NCBI GenBank assembly: GCA_019633425.1
Contig: WSUB01000120.1
Location: forward strand, 62,001-126,000
From: Tulasnella sp. 424
Lineage: Eukaryota; Basidiomycota; Agaricomycetes; Cantharellales; Tulasnellaceae
Direction of reading: 5' to 3'
Length of the DNA stretch: 64,000 nucleotides
This document shows positions 10,900-20,984 of the stretch, in pieces. Position numbers and translations under genes: made by a program. The notes under the pieces are model-generated. The model was not told the origin of the DNA. It saw only the letters and a list, made by a program, of their open reading frames with translations, and did not search any database. Positions within the stretch are counted from its first letter, which is position 1. Each line of letters starts with the position of its first letter.

Positions 10900-11638
10900 C
10901 TACCCAACCACAGAGACATCTTGTATTGCGAACACGAGCTCCGGGAGCACTCCATCCTCGTTCTCCTCCTCTTTGGAGGGCATCCTGACGAGGAAGGCCA
11001 CCGAAACCATGTCCAACTGGAGCTTCAGTTCATCTGACTCTGCAGCATCTTCTCGATGACCGTTCAACTTCTTCATCCTGACCTTGAGTCTTTTCACCTG
11101 GTCACGGAGGTTTACTACTTGCTCAGATGCAAGAGTAGACAGTATCCAGCCAGAGGGTCCAGTCGCCTCCGTTGCAGGCTCGGTGTGCTCGTCACACCAC
11201 ATTGAGACTGGCTGAAGTTGGAGGAAAGGATTGAATCAACCATTTGAGGTCGGAATGCTGGGTACTCACTTTCCAAGAGGACCATTGATTGTTTCGCTTA
11301 CTCGCTAGCGTCATGGAGGCGTCAAACATCGAAGGTTTTTCTCCATAATCAACAAATCTCTCTTCTCGATCATCCTGTGCCCGCTGAAGCGCCTCCAACA
11401 AATCCAATTGACGACGTCTGCGCATTCCCCTCCATCGACAAAAAGCTCCGACGACTACCACGACAACAAGAAAAACGGGGATTATAATTATCCAAACGCT
11501 CTAAAAGTATACGAGGCAAGAATCGAGTATCGGTTATGGGCTCGAATACGGCGGTCTAGAGTCGGGTCGTTCACTTACGCGATGCGATATAGGCGGGTCG
11601 TTGCACCATTCATCGCCATGCAACCCGCACCAGGACAT
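10900..11638 (-). CDS. Array gene 3, B-type membrane protein
   Basis: Exons 11638-11579, 11500-11270 and 11211-10900 give 200 aa. The 20-residue N-terminus has Cys4 and Cys12. The usual N-glycosylation sequon after the second Cys is broken here (Asn-Asp-Pro). The helix at about 21-43 is unusually Ile/Val-rich (VWIIIIPVFLVVVVVVGAF). Then come CRWRGMRRRRQLDLLEALQ and RFVDYGEKPSMFDAS. Exon 3 continues PVSMWCDEHTEPATEATGP, a coiled-coil-like helix (VVNLRDQVKRLKVRMKKLNG) and the end motif with EEENEDGVLPELVFAIQD. Its exon 3 protein is identical to that of gene 5. Introns are 75-80 nt (first) and 58 nt (second, 11269-11212). The conserved upstream box lies at 11826-11839. Confidence 0.75.
10915..11270 (-). 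repeat. Near-identical exon 3 tract, partner of 12869-13224
   Basis: This stretch matches 12869-13224 with only one or two differences that I can see by eye, one of them a silent change in the MPSK codons. Sequence outside the tract (exons 1 and 2) differs more, which points to gene conversion or a very recent partial duplication. Confidence 0.7.
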
Positions 11639-11825
11639 CGATAGGTTCTATAGGACTATTATCGTTAGAGCACTCAGCTTTCAATACTCAACCTTCTTAC
11701 CGATGGATGAGTGCGCCTCGAGTCTTAGTGGCTGCCGATCCGCGAGCGAGGGAGACCTGGGATGCAACCGCTCAGTGGGTTTCACATTGTAGACATGGCT
11801 CTTGATATACAGTTTCATATTTACC

Positions 11826-11839
11826 CACTGGGGCGCAGC
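11826..11839 (-). promoter_or_regulatory. Conserved upstream box, array gene 3
   Basis: Plus-strand CACTGGGGCGCAGC, read GCTGCGCCCCAGTG toward the gene, 188 bp upstream of the ATG at 11638. Exact match to the boxes of genes 5, 7, 11, 13 and 14. Confidence 0.55.
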
Positions 11840-11989
11840 CTTGTACGATTGTTTCGGGGTTTGGCGCCCCGGCTTCTTTTTTCGAGAGACGCATTGTATA
11901 CCCAAAATTACACCTCTCCGGCGTAATCGGCCATCGGTACAAGCGGGATCTTAAGGCCCTTGTCATCCCTCAACACGACAGTTTCAGTC

Positions 11990-12230
11990 AAAATGACAGC
12001 TAGTCGACCACATGAACGTCTTCGAGTTGATCCAACCTACGCCTTCTCCGAGCTCAAATCCGTCTACATAGTGCTCAAAGGCCAAAGCAAACCCAACAAG
12101 CAATATAATAACAGGCATTAGTATGTTCTATGGATGGTGTTCAGCACTGAGATTCCCAGTGAAACCCCGCTCCACAGATCGGCGACGTACAGCGCGTGAG
12201 GGCAGTGGTGGTCCCAGGTCTTCGACTGCA
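11990..12230 (-). pseudogene. Decayed A copy 1, large internal deletion
   Basis: Exon 1 remnant sits near 12225-12185 with the ATG changed to CTG. Exon 2 begins at 12127 after an intact CATAG acceptor and reads NILMPVIILLVGFALAF, then loses frame by one base relative to gene 2. At 12020-12025 the sequence jumps from exon 2 straight into the 3' end of exon 3 and its flank, through a shared CTTCGA. The rest of exon 2, the intron and most of exon 3 are missing. It cannot encode the family protein. Confidence 0.75.
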
Positions 12231-12349
12231 TACAAACCCATATTAACGGAGAGTATGTGAACAAATGCTGTCAGTAGATTCCGACCCTGGCGAGCTGGCG
12301 ACAACGAGCAGATTCGGGATGATTTCTGCCCAGGGATTGCCACAAGTAT

Positions 12350-12560
12350 CTCACTGCTTGAGACTATTTATATATATATTGCGGCAAAGTAACAAGTTTG
12401 AGGGAATTTAATTGCTCTCGTGATCCCAGTATTCGGAGCAGACTCAAAGGTTCAAGCTAAGGGGGAACGTGGGTTTTCGGATGACGGAGATCGGATACCA
12501 AGACCCAATCGGCAAAATGCGTGGCATCGACAAGGCCGCCACCTAGTGCGACCCAGAGTT
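12350..12560. repeat. Intergenic repeat, partner of 14825-15030
   Basis: The A/B spacer here, including ACTATTTATATATATATTGC and the following roughly 180 bp, is nearly identical to 14825-15030. Other spacers in the array are related but more diverged, so these two units separated or were homogenised recently. Confidence 0.65.
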
Positions 12561-12853
12561 CGAAGTACAAGAACGCTCGCTCTCTTCCTCTATTCCAGGA
12601 GAGCAAGCACGCTATCAACGGAACTTCGTCGACTTATTGACCATCGCTCTGGGGTGGAAGCTGTTTCGTACCGCATGAAAACACTCGGACAACTCCCAAC
12701 GGCGTCATTAGATCGACTGAAGCTATCAACCCGACGACTTCTGAAGATGCTTTTGTGCCCCTCAGAGTCTTCTTGTTGGCTGTTGTTCATTTCTATGATC
12801 GCCGAGGCCGCACCATTCCTCGAAAGCATAACCTCATCAAGAACCATATATAA

Positions 12854-13579
12854 TTACCCAACCACAGAGACATCTTGTATTGCGAACACGAGCTCCGGGA
12901 GCACTCCATCCTCGTTCTCCTCCTCTTTGGATGGCATCCTGACGAGGAAGGCCACCGAAACCATGTCCAACTGGAGCTTCAGTTCATCTGACTCTGCAGC
13001 ATCTTCTCGATGACCGTTCAACTTCTTCATCCTGACCTTGAGTCTTTTCACCTGGTCACGGAGGTTTACTACTTGCTCAGATGCAAGAGTAGACAGTATC
13101 CAGCCAGAGGGTCCAGTCGCCTCCGTTGCAGGCTCGGTGTGCTCGTCACACCACATTGAGACTGGCTGAAGTTGGAGGAAAGGATTGAATCAACCATTTG
13201 AGGTCGGAATGCTGGGTACTCACCTTCCAAGAGGACCATTGATTGGTGCGCTTACTCGCTGGCGTTATGGAGGCGTCAAACATCGAGGGCTTTTCCCCAT
13301 AGTCAACAAATCTCTCTTCAAGATCGTCCTGTGCCCGCTGAAGCGCCTCCAACAAATCTAATTGACGACGTCTGCGCATTCCCCTCCATCGACAAAAAGT
13401 TCCGACGACTGCCACGACGGCAAGAAAAACGGTGATTATAATTATCCAAAGGCTCTGAAGGTATACGAGGCATGAATTGAGTATCAGTTATGGGCTCGAA
13501 TACGGCGGTCCAGAGTCGGTCGTTCACTTACGCGCTTCGATAAAGGCGGCTCGCATGTGCCCCACCCGCACCAGGCCAT
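12854..13579 (-). CDS. Array gene 5, B-type membrane protein
   Basis: Exons 13579-13532, 13454-13224 and 13165-12854 encode 196 aa. Exon 1 is the shortest of the B genes (16 codons, MAWCGWGTCEPPLSKR), with Cys4 and Cys9 only four residues apart and no glycosylation sequon. Exon 2 holds the helix, then CRWRGMRRRRQLDLLEALQ and RFVDYGEKPSMFDAS. Exon 3 is identical in protein sequence to gene 3. Splice sites are intact (introns 13531-13455, 13223-13166). The 3' flank continues the tract shared with gene 3, while exon 1 has its own sequence, so the two halves of this gene have different recent histories. The upstream box is at 13772-13785. Confidence 0.75.
12869..13224 (-). repeat. Near-identical exon 3 tract, partner of 10915-11270
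   Basis: Counterpart of the tract in array gene 3. It covers all of the conserved part of exon 3, the second intron and the last bases of exon 2. Confidence 0.7.
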
Positions 13580-13771
13580 CGACAGGTTCTACAGGACCAT
13601 TACCGTCAGGGCGCTGAGCTTTTAATACTCGATTAACCTTCTTACCGATGGATGAGTGCGGCCCGAGTTTTAGTGGCTGCCGATCTGCGAGCGAGGGAGG
13701 CCTGGGATGCAACCGCTCGGTGGGTTTCACATCGTAGACATAGCTCTTGATATACAATTTCATATTTTACC

Positions 13772-13785
13772 CACTGGGGCGCAGC
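13772..13785 (-). promoter_or_regulatory. Conserved upstream box, array gene 5
   Basis: CACTGGGGCGCAGC on the plus strand, 193 bp upstream of the ATG at 13579, followed by CTTGTGCGG as at several other copies. Confidence 0.55.
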
Positions 13786-14004
13786 CTTGTGCGGTTATTT
13801 AGGGGGTTGGCGCCCCGATCCGATGATAATGCGGTTACATCTCAGTCCATCAAACGACGGCATTTCTTTCGAGGGACGCATTGAATTACACCTCTCCGGC
13901 GTTATCGGTCATCGCCGATGACCGTTGTATTGTGTATAAACAAGCGGCATCTCAAAGCCCTTGTCTTTCCTCAACACCACAGTTTCAGTTGAAATGACAG
14001 CTAG

Positions 14005-14680
14005 TCGACCACCTAAACGTCTTCGATCGTGAACAAGCGCCCTGGGGGGAGGACTTCGTCCTCGTTCTCCTTGGATGGCATGCTGACAAGGAAGGCCACT
14101 GAACCAAGTCTAGTTTCAGAATCATGGAGGGCTGTAGCTTCTTCTCGTTGACCACTCAACTTTCTCATCCTCGATCTGAGCTTTTTTATCTGGTAGTGGG
14201 GCTTAACTACTTGTTCCGAAGCGAGCCTTGACAGTGTTGGTCCGCTCGGTCCTGCCAGCAAGTTGTCGGATTCTTGGTAATCGTCGCCCTACGCCGAGAT
14301 AGGCTAGAACCGAGCGAGAAATTCCAATTGATGAGTTATTTGAGGGATGTATATATACGGTGCTTCCGTTTAGAGACCATGGACGGTTGCACTGATCCGC
14401 TCAAGCTTCATGGAGGCGTCGAAAACGGTAGGTTCTCCTCATATAGTCGACGGGCGGCTCATCAAGCTCGCCTTCCCCACTGAAAAGCTTCGAGTTGATC
14501 CAATCTTCGCTTTCTCCGAGCTCCCATCCACCTACATAGTGCTCCAAAGGCCAAATCAAACCCAACGAACAATATAACAACATGTACTAATATGTTCGAT
14601 AGATGGTGTTCGGCACCGAGATTCCAGTGAAATCCCGCTTCACAGATCGGCGAGGTACAACGCGTGAGGGCAGTGATGGT
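14005..14680 (-). pseudogene. Decayed A copy 2
   Basis: All three exons can still be traced. Exon 1 (near 14655) has ATG changed to CTG. The exon 2 acceptor is lost (ATCG instead of ATAG near 14603). Exon 2 then reads LCRWMGARRKRRLDQLEAFQ before a two-base deletion shifts the frame. Exon 3 starts PISA and meets TAG where gene 14 has a Trp codon. Downstream it still resembles the family (PTLSRLASEQVV, SVAFLVSMPSKEN). Several independent lesions make it non-functional. Confidence 0.75.
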
Positions 14681-14824
14681 TCCAGGTCTTCGACTGCATA
14701 CGAACCCATATTAACGGAGAGTACTTATGTGAGCAAATGCTGTCAGTAGATTGCGAACCTGGCGAGCTGGCAACAACGAGCAGAGTCGAGATGATTTCTG
14801 CCCAGTAATGAACACAAGTATCTC

Positions 14825-15030
14825 AGTGCTTGAGACTATTTATATATATATTGCGGCAAAGTAACAGGTTTGAGGGAATTTAATTGCTCTCATGATCCCA
14901 GTATTCGGAGCAGACTCAAAGGTTCAAGCTAAGGGGGAACGTGGGTTTTCGGATGACGGAGATCGGATACCAAGACCCAATCGGCAAAATGCGTGGCATC
15001 GACAAGGCCGCCACCTAGTGCGACCCAGAG
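14825..15030. repeat. Intergenic repeat, partner of 12350-12560
   Basis: Nearly identical to 12350-12560, including the (TA)n core and the downstream GGTTCAAGCTAAGGGGGAAC stretch. Confidence 0.65.
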
Positions 15031-15325
15031 TTCAAGGTACAAGGACGCTCGCTCTCTCCCTCTAACCCGGGAGGGCAAGCACGCTATCAACGGCACTTCG
15101 TCCACTTATTGACCATCGCTCTGGGGGGAGGCCGTTTCACACCGCATAAAACACTTGGACGGCTCCCGACGGCGTCATTAGATCGACTGAGGCCATCAAT
15201 CTGACGACTTTTGAAGATGCTTCTATGCTCTTCAGGGTCTCTTTGTTGGCTGTTGTTCATTTCTATGATCGCCGAGGGACCGCACCATTCCTCGAAAGCG
15301 TAACCTCATTAAGAATCGGAGATAA

Positions 15326-16061
15326 CTACCCAGCCACAGAGACATCTTGTATTGCGAAAACGAGCTCCGGGAGGACTCCATCTTCGTTCTCCTCCTCTTT
15401 GGATGGCATCCTGACTAGGAAGGCCACCGAAACCATGTCCAACTGGAGCTTCAGTTCTGAATCTGCAGCAGCTTCTCGGTGTCCTTTCAACTTGTTCATC
15501 CTGACCCTGAGTCTTTTCACCTGGTCCCGGAAGTTTGCTACTTGCTCAGATGCAAGGGTAGACAGTATCCAGCCAGAGGGTTCAGTCGCCTCCGTTGCAG
15601 GCTCGGTGTGCTCGTCGCACCACAATGAGATAGGCTGAAGTTGGAAAGAAGGATTAAATCAACCATTTGAGGTCAGAACAATGGGTACTCACCTTCCAAG
15701 AAGACCATTGACTGTCGTGCTTACTCGCTGGTGTCGTTAAGACGTCAATCATCGCAGGCTTTTCTCCATAGTCAACGAATCTCTCCTCAAGATCGTCCTG
15801 GGCCCGCTGAAGCGCCTCCAATAAATCCAATTGACGACGTCTGCGCATTCCCCTCCATCGACACCAAGTTCCAACGGCTATCACAACAGCAAGAAAAACT
15901 ACTATTATAGGTATCCAAACAGTCTGAAGGTACACGGGGCAAGAATCGAGGATCAGTTATGGGCTTGAATACGGCGGTCCAGTGTCGGATCGTTCACTTA
16001 CGCGCGTCGAGAAAGGCGACTCGTTGCACCATTCATTGCCATGCAACCCGCACCAGCCCAT
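15326..16061 (-). CDS. Array gene 7, B-type membrane protein
   Basis: Exons 16061-16002, 15923-15693 and 15634-15326 give 199 aa. The N-terminus is 20 residues with Cys4 and Cys12, and Asn-Glu-Ser right after the second Cys forms a glycosylation sequon. The helix (about 21-44) is TVWIPIIVVFLAVVIAVGTW, followed by CRWRGMRRRRQLDLLEALQ. The second half of exon 2 differs from its siblings (EKPAMIDVLTTPASK). Exon 3 begins PISLWCDEHTEP and is one codon shorter than genes 3 and 5 in the acidic segment after the coiled coil. Introns 16001-15924 and 15692-15635 have good consensus ends. The upstream box is at 16266-16279. Confidence 0.75.
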
Positions 16062-16265
16062 CGACAGGTTCTACCGGACCATTACCGTTAGAGCACTCAT
16101 CTTTCAATACTCGATTCAGCCTTCGTACCGATGGATGAGTGCGCCCCGAGTTTTAGTGGCTATCAATCCGCGAGCGTCGCTGCGAGCGAGGGAGGCCTGG
16201 GATACAACCGCTCGGTAGGTTTTGTGTCGTTAACGTAGCTCTTGATATACAGTTTGATATTTACT

Positions 16266-16279
16266 CACTGGGGCGCAGC
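16266..16279 (-). promoter_or_regulatory. Conserved upstream box, array gene 7
   Basis: CACTGGGGCGCAGC on the plus strand, 205 bp upstream of the ATG at 16061, preceded by TTTACT as at most other copies. Confidence 0.55.
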
Positions 16280-16504
16280 CTGCGATTTAGGGGTTCGGCG
16301 CCTCGATCCGACGATTACGCGGTTGCATCTCCGTCCATCAAACGAATTCGAGGGACGCATTGAGTGCCGTAAATTACATCCCGGCTCGGCACGCTCGACT
16401 CTCGTACGATAATCTGTCATCGGTACTACATAAAAAAAAAAACCAGGATCCCATAGCTTTGTCATTCCCCAACACCACAGCTTCAGTCGAAATGACAGCT
16501 GGTC

Positions 16505-17150
16505 GACCACAGGAACGTCTTAGATTGCGAACAAGAGCTCTGGGATGGCGCCGTCTGCGTTCTCCTCCTTGTATGGCATGCCGACGGCGAAGGCCACCGA
16601 CACCGAGTCTTGTTTCAAATTTTCGAGGCCTATAGCTTCTCCTCGTTGACCCTTCGACTGTCTCATCCTCGATCTGAGCTTTTTGACCTGATACTGTGGT
16701 TGAACTACTTGTTCCGAAGCGAGCCTTGACAGCGTCGGACTCTTGGTCATCGTTGCCCTACTCCGAGATAGGTAAGAAGCGAACGAAAAGTTCAGATAGA
16801 TGAGTTATTTGAGGAATGTATGCTTACTTTTAGAAGAGACCATTGACGTTTGCACTGACCCGCTACAAGCTTCATGGAGGCGTCGAACACGGTAGGCTTC
16901 TAAGTTCTGATAGTCGACGGCCGGCTCATCAAGCTCGCCCTCCTCCCACTGAAAAGCTTCTAGTTGATCCAATCTTCGCCTTCTCCGCGCTCCCATCCAT
17001 CTAAACAGTGCTCCAAAGGCGAAAGGAAACCCAACAAGCCATGTTCTATCGATGATGTTCAAGTTCAGCACCGAGATTCGTGAAACCCCGTTTCATAAAT
17101 CAAGGACGTAGAACGCGTGAGGGCAGCGGTGGTCGCAAATCTTCAATTGC
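16505..17150 (-). pseudogene. Decayed A copy 3
   Basis: Exon 1 (near 17130-17110) lacks ATG (TTG) and its donor GTACGT has become CTACGT. Exon 2, from 17055, has a deletion inside the membrane helix that shifts frame. After it the other frame still reads FRWMGARRRRRLDQLEAFQW. Exon 3 starts PISE then TAG, and has a second stop (TAA for GAA) just before the end motif is complete (IPELLFAI then stop). The pattern of lesions overlaps with, but is not identical to, that of A copy 2. Confidence 0.75.
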
Positions 17151-17672
17151 ATTCAAACCATATTCAGGGAGAGTTTATGAACAAATGCGGTCAGCAAATT
17201 GCGACCGTGATGTGCTGTCGACAACGAGCAGAGAGACATCATGGACACGAGTATCTCGCTGCCTGATACTGTTAATCGATGGTTCATACTGTATTTAGCG
17301 AATTGAGACGCTTGAGATAGTTGATTGGTCTCATAATCCAAGGACTCGGTGCAGACTCGAAGTTTCAAGCTAAGGGGCAACGTGGGTTTTTGGATGACGG
17401 GGGGTCAGATACCAAGACCCAATCGGCAAAATCCGTGGCATCGACAACGCAGGCTTGACGCTCGCTCCCCCCTTCTACCCCAGGAGGGCAATTACGCTAT
17501 CAACGATGCTTTGTCTACTTATTAATCATCGCTCTAGGGGGGGGGTGTTTCCACACCGCATGAAACAATTGAACAGTTCCCGACGAAGTCATTAGATCGA
17601 CTTGCATTTCTACGATCGCCGAGGGACCGCTCCATTCCTCGAAAGCATAGCCTCACCACGAACAATATCTAG

Positions 17673-18401
17673 CTATCCAACTACAGGGACATCTTGTATT
17701 GCGAACACGAGCTCCGGGAGCACTCCATCTTCGTCCTCCTCATCTTTGGATGGCATCCTGACGAGGAAGGCTACCGAAACCATGTCCAGCTGTAGCTTCA
17801 GTTCATCTGAATTTGCTGCATCTTCTCGATGGCCGTTCAAACTGCTCATTCTGCTCCTAAGCCTTTTTATCTGGTCGTGGAGCTTGGCCATTTGCTGTGA
17901 TGCAGCGCTGGACATCATCCCGCGAGAGGGTCCAGTCGCCTCCGTTGCAGGCTCGGTGTGCTCCTTACACCACACTGAGATAGGCTGAAGTTGGAGAGAA
18001 GGATTAAATCAATTATTTGAGCTCGGAATAATAATTACTCACCTTCCCAGAAGACCATTGATTGTTGCGCTTACTCGCTGCCGTCATGGAGGCGTCAAAC
18101 ATCGAAGGCTTTTCTCCATAGTCAACAAATCTCTCCTCAAGATCGTCCTGGGCCCGCTGAAGCGCCTCCAACAAATCCAATTGACGACGTCTGCGCATCC
18201 CCCTCCATCGACACCAAGTTCCGACGGCTATCACGATCGCAAGAAAAACGGTAATTATAGGTATCCAAAGAGTCTGAAGGTACACGGGGCAAGAATCGAG
18301 GATCAGTTATGGGCTCGAATACGGCGGTCCAGAGTCGGGCGTTCACTTACGCGCTTCGACAAAGCCGTGTCGTTGCACCATGAGGTCCACCCGCAGTACA
18401 T
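17673..18401 (-). CDS. Array gene 9, B-type membrane protein
   Basis: Exons 18401-18351, 18273-18043 and 17984-17673 encode 197 aa. Exon 1 is 17 codons (MYCGWTSWCNDTALSKR), with Cys3 and Cys9 and an Asn-Asp-Thr sequon. The helix is about residues 18-41 (TLWIPIITVFLAIVIAVGTW). Exon 2 ends with WSSGK rather than WSSWK. Exon 3 begins PISVWCKEHTEP and its coiled-coil part differs most from the other B genes (MAKLHDQIKRLRSRMSSLNG), while the end motif is fully conserved. Introns are 18350-18274 and 18042-17985. The upstream box at 18608-18621 is the only B-type box with mismatches. Confidence 0.74.
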
Positions 18402-18607
18402 CAATAGGTTCTATAAGACCATGGCCGTTAGAGCACCCAGCTTTCAATACTCGACTCAGCTCTCGTACCGATAAATGAGTAGGTTCCGAGTATTAGTGGC
18501 TGTCGATCCGCGCGAGGGTCGCTGCGAGCGAGGGAGGCCTGCGATACAACTGCTCGGTGAGTTTCGCGTCGTGAACATAGCTTTTAATATACGATCCCAT
18601 ATTTACT

Positions 18608-18621
18608 CACTCGGGCGCAGT
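18608..18621 (-). promoter_or_regulatory. Upstream box, array gene 9 (variant)
   Basis: CACTCGGGCGCAGT, two differences from the consensus box, 207 bp upstream of the ATG at 18401. Confidence 0.45.
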
Positions 18622-18859
18622 CTTGTGCGGTGGTTCAGGGGCCCGATCCGACGATAAACCGCCGGCGGCATTTACAGCTCCGTCCATCAAACGAGGGCAT
18701 TTTATTCGAGGGACGCATTGAACACCTTAAATTACATATCTCCGGCTCAGCACGCTCGATATCTTCTCTGGTAATATGCTATGGGTACTACATAAACGAA
18801 GCGGTATACCATAGCCCTTGAACAAACGGAGCTTCATATCCCCCAACACCATAGCTTCA

Positions 18860-19305
18860 GTCGAAATGACAGCCAGTCGACCACAGGAACGTCTTCGAGT
18901 GCGAACAAGAGCTCTGGAATGACACCGTCCTTGCTGTTCTCCTTGGATGGCTTGCTGACGAGGAAGGTCACTGACACCAAGTCTAGTTTCGGATCATTGA
19001 GGCCTGTGGCTTCTTTTCGTTGACCATTCAACTCTCTCAACCTCGATCTGAGCTTTTCGATCTAGTACTGGGGCCTATTTACTTGTTTTCGAAGCGAGCC
19101 TTGACAGCATCAGTCTACTTGGCCCTGTCGCCGGGTTGTCGGACTGTTGGTCATCGTTTCCTTACGCCAAGATAGGCTAGAAGCGACCGAAAAGTTCAAA
19201 TTGATGAGTTATTTGAAAAATGTATATCCGGTGCTCACTTTTAGGAAAGACCATTGACGGTTGCACTGACCCGCTTCAAGCTTCATGGAGGCGTCGAACA
19301 CCGTA
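18860..19305 (-). pseudogene. Decayed A copy 4, 5' half missing
   Basis: Exon 3 is recognisable from about 19150 to 18870: PIL then TAA in place of the Trp codon, a second stop (CAGTACTAG) inside the coiled-coil region, and a well kept end motif (IPELLFALEDVPVVD). Only the last part of exon 2 (about 19305-19240) remains. The helix and exon 1 are replaced by unrelated sequence (19306-19795). Confidence 0.72.
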
Positions 19306-19795
19306 GCCACTGTCTTTAGTAGATATATGATATCCGAGATATTCAAGTTGTAGCCGAGCTCACAAATTTATCTCATATATCGCTGGCCAGTTTCTACTAT
19401 TTCTGCCGGTCCACGCGTCAGGGTCTGCCTCGATCGGAGAGGAGGTGTGTTTTGCATTCGCCAGGAGTTCTACTGTACTATTTCGATCGGAGGCTCGTCA
19501 CGCAGTCACGCTGGCCACGGATCCAGCCTAATCGGAGGCTTTGTCCCCGTCACGCCTGCTTGTCCGAGCCTATCACGTCACGCTCTAGCTTGGGTGGCCT
19601 TCTCCGGAGATTCGGACTTACCATAATTGACAGATTAAGCGCCCATCGGCCGCCCCAAGCCCTCCACTTCGAGTAAATCGGAGTGATGGGACCGAGACTC
19701 GAAACCGAACTCTTCCACGGTCGTCCCGGCTTCCGCACCCGTCTGTACAATCCACGAGAAACCACGCCATTCCTGGAGAACATACTTTGATTATG
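19306..19795. other. Unrelated sequence replacing the 5' half of A copy 4
   Basis: About 490 bp with no similarity to the rest of the array. It contains several GATCGGAG(G)-like words (near 19431, 19485, 19530, 19677) and two GTCACGC words. No terminal repeats or open frame that would identify a transposon are visible. It may be a degenerate insertion. Confidence 0.4.
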
Positions 19796-19803
19796 AGTGA
19801 CAG

Positions 19804-20534
19804 TTAACCGACCACAGGCACGTCTTGCATTGCAAATGCGAGCTCCGGGAGCACTCCATCTTCGTTCTCTTCCTCTTTTGATGGCATCATGATGAGGAAG
19901 GCTACCGAGACCAAGTCCAGCTTTAGATAATTCGAATCTGCAGCTTCTTCCCAATGCCCATTCGACTTCCTCATCCTGACGTTGGGTTTTTTTATCCGGC
20001 CATGGAGGTTTGCTACTTGCTCAGATGCCAGAGTAGATAGCACCTTGCGAGTGGGTTCAGCCGCCTCAGTGGCAAGCTCTGTGTGCTCGCCACACCACAC
20101 TGAGATGGGCTGAAGTTGGAGGGAAGGATCGAATCAACTATTTAAGGTCGGAATAATGATTAGTAATTGCCCACCTTCCGAGAAGACCATTGATTGTTGC
20201 GCTTACTCGCTGGCATCATGGAGGCGTCAAACATCGAAGGCTTTTCTCCATAGTCAACAAATCTCTCTTCAAGATTGTCCTGTGCCCGCTGAAGCGCCTC
20301 CAACGAATACAATTGACGACGTCTGCGTATTCGCCTCCATCGACAAAAAGTTCCGACGGCTATCACGATAGCAAGGAGACCGATGAGTATGGGTATCCAA
20401 AGGGTCTGAAGGTACACGAGGCAAGGATCGAGTATTAGTCTCGAATACGGCGGTCCAGATTCGGGTCGTGCACTTACACTCTTCGAGACAGGCGACTCAT
20501 TGCACTGTGGGACATCGTACGGACACCCGCCCAT
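19804..20534 (-). CDS. Array gene 11, B-type membrane protein
   Basis: Exons 20534-20478, 20405-20175 and 20109-19804 give 197 aa. The 19-residue N-terminus (MGGCPYDVPQCNESPVSKS) has Cys4 and Cys11 plus an Asn-Glu-Ser sequon. The helix is TLWIPILIGLLAIVIAVGTF. The basic stretch is CRWRRIRRRRQLYSLEALQ. The second donor is GTGGGC, weaker than the GTGAGT of its siblings. Exon 3 begins PISVWCGEHTELATEAAEP and has substitutions in the coiled coil (HGRIKKPNVRMRKSNGHWEE), including a proline, and MMPSK in the end motif. It is probably functional but slightly more worn than the others. The upstream box is at 20738-20751. Confidence 0.7.
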
Positions 20535-20737
20535 TGACAGGTTCTAAAGTATCATCATCGTTAAAGCAGTCAGCTTTCAATACTCGATCGAACCCACGTG
20601 CCGATAGATGAGTGCGACCTAGGATTTAGTGGCTGTCGATCCGCGAGGGAGGCTGAGGGCAAGAGAAGGTTTAGGATACCGCCGCTCGGCGGGTTTTGCG
20701 TCGCGAATACTTTTGAACTCTTGATGTATACTTTACT

Positions 20738-20751
20738 CACTGGGGCGCAGC
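20738..20751 (-). promoter_or_regulatory. Conserved upstream box, array gene 11
   Basis: CACTGGGGCGCAGC on the plus strand, 204 bp upstream of the ATG at 20534. Confidence 0.55.
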
Positions 20752-20984
20752 CGTCTGCGGTGATTCAGGGGTTAAGCGCGCCTCGATCCGACGATAAGCC
20801 TGCGGTCACGATTCCATGAGGTGACATAATTTCATTCAAGGGACGCATTGAATGCCTTAAATTAAACCTCTGCGGCTCGGCACGCTCAATATCCTCTCTG
20901 GGAATCTGTCATCCGTACTACGTAACAAAGCAGGATCCCATAGTCCTTGTCACTTCCCAACACCACAACTCTAGTCAAAATAAC

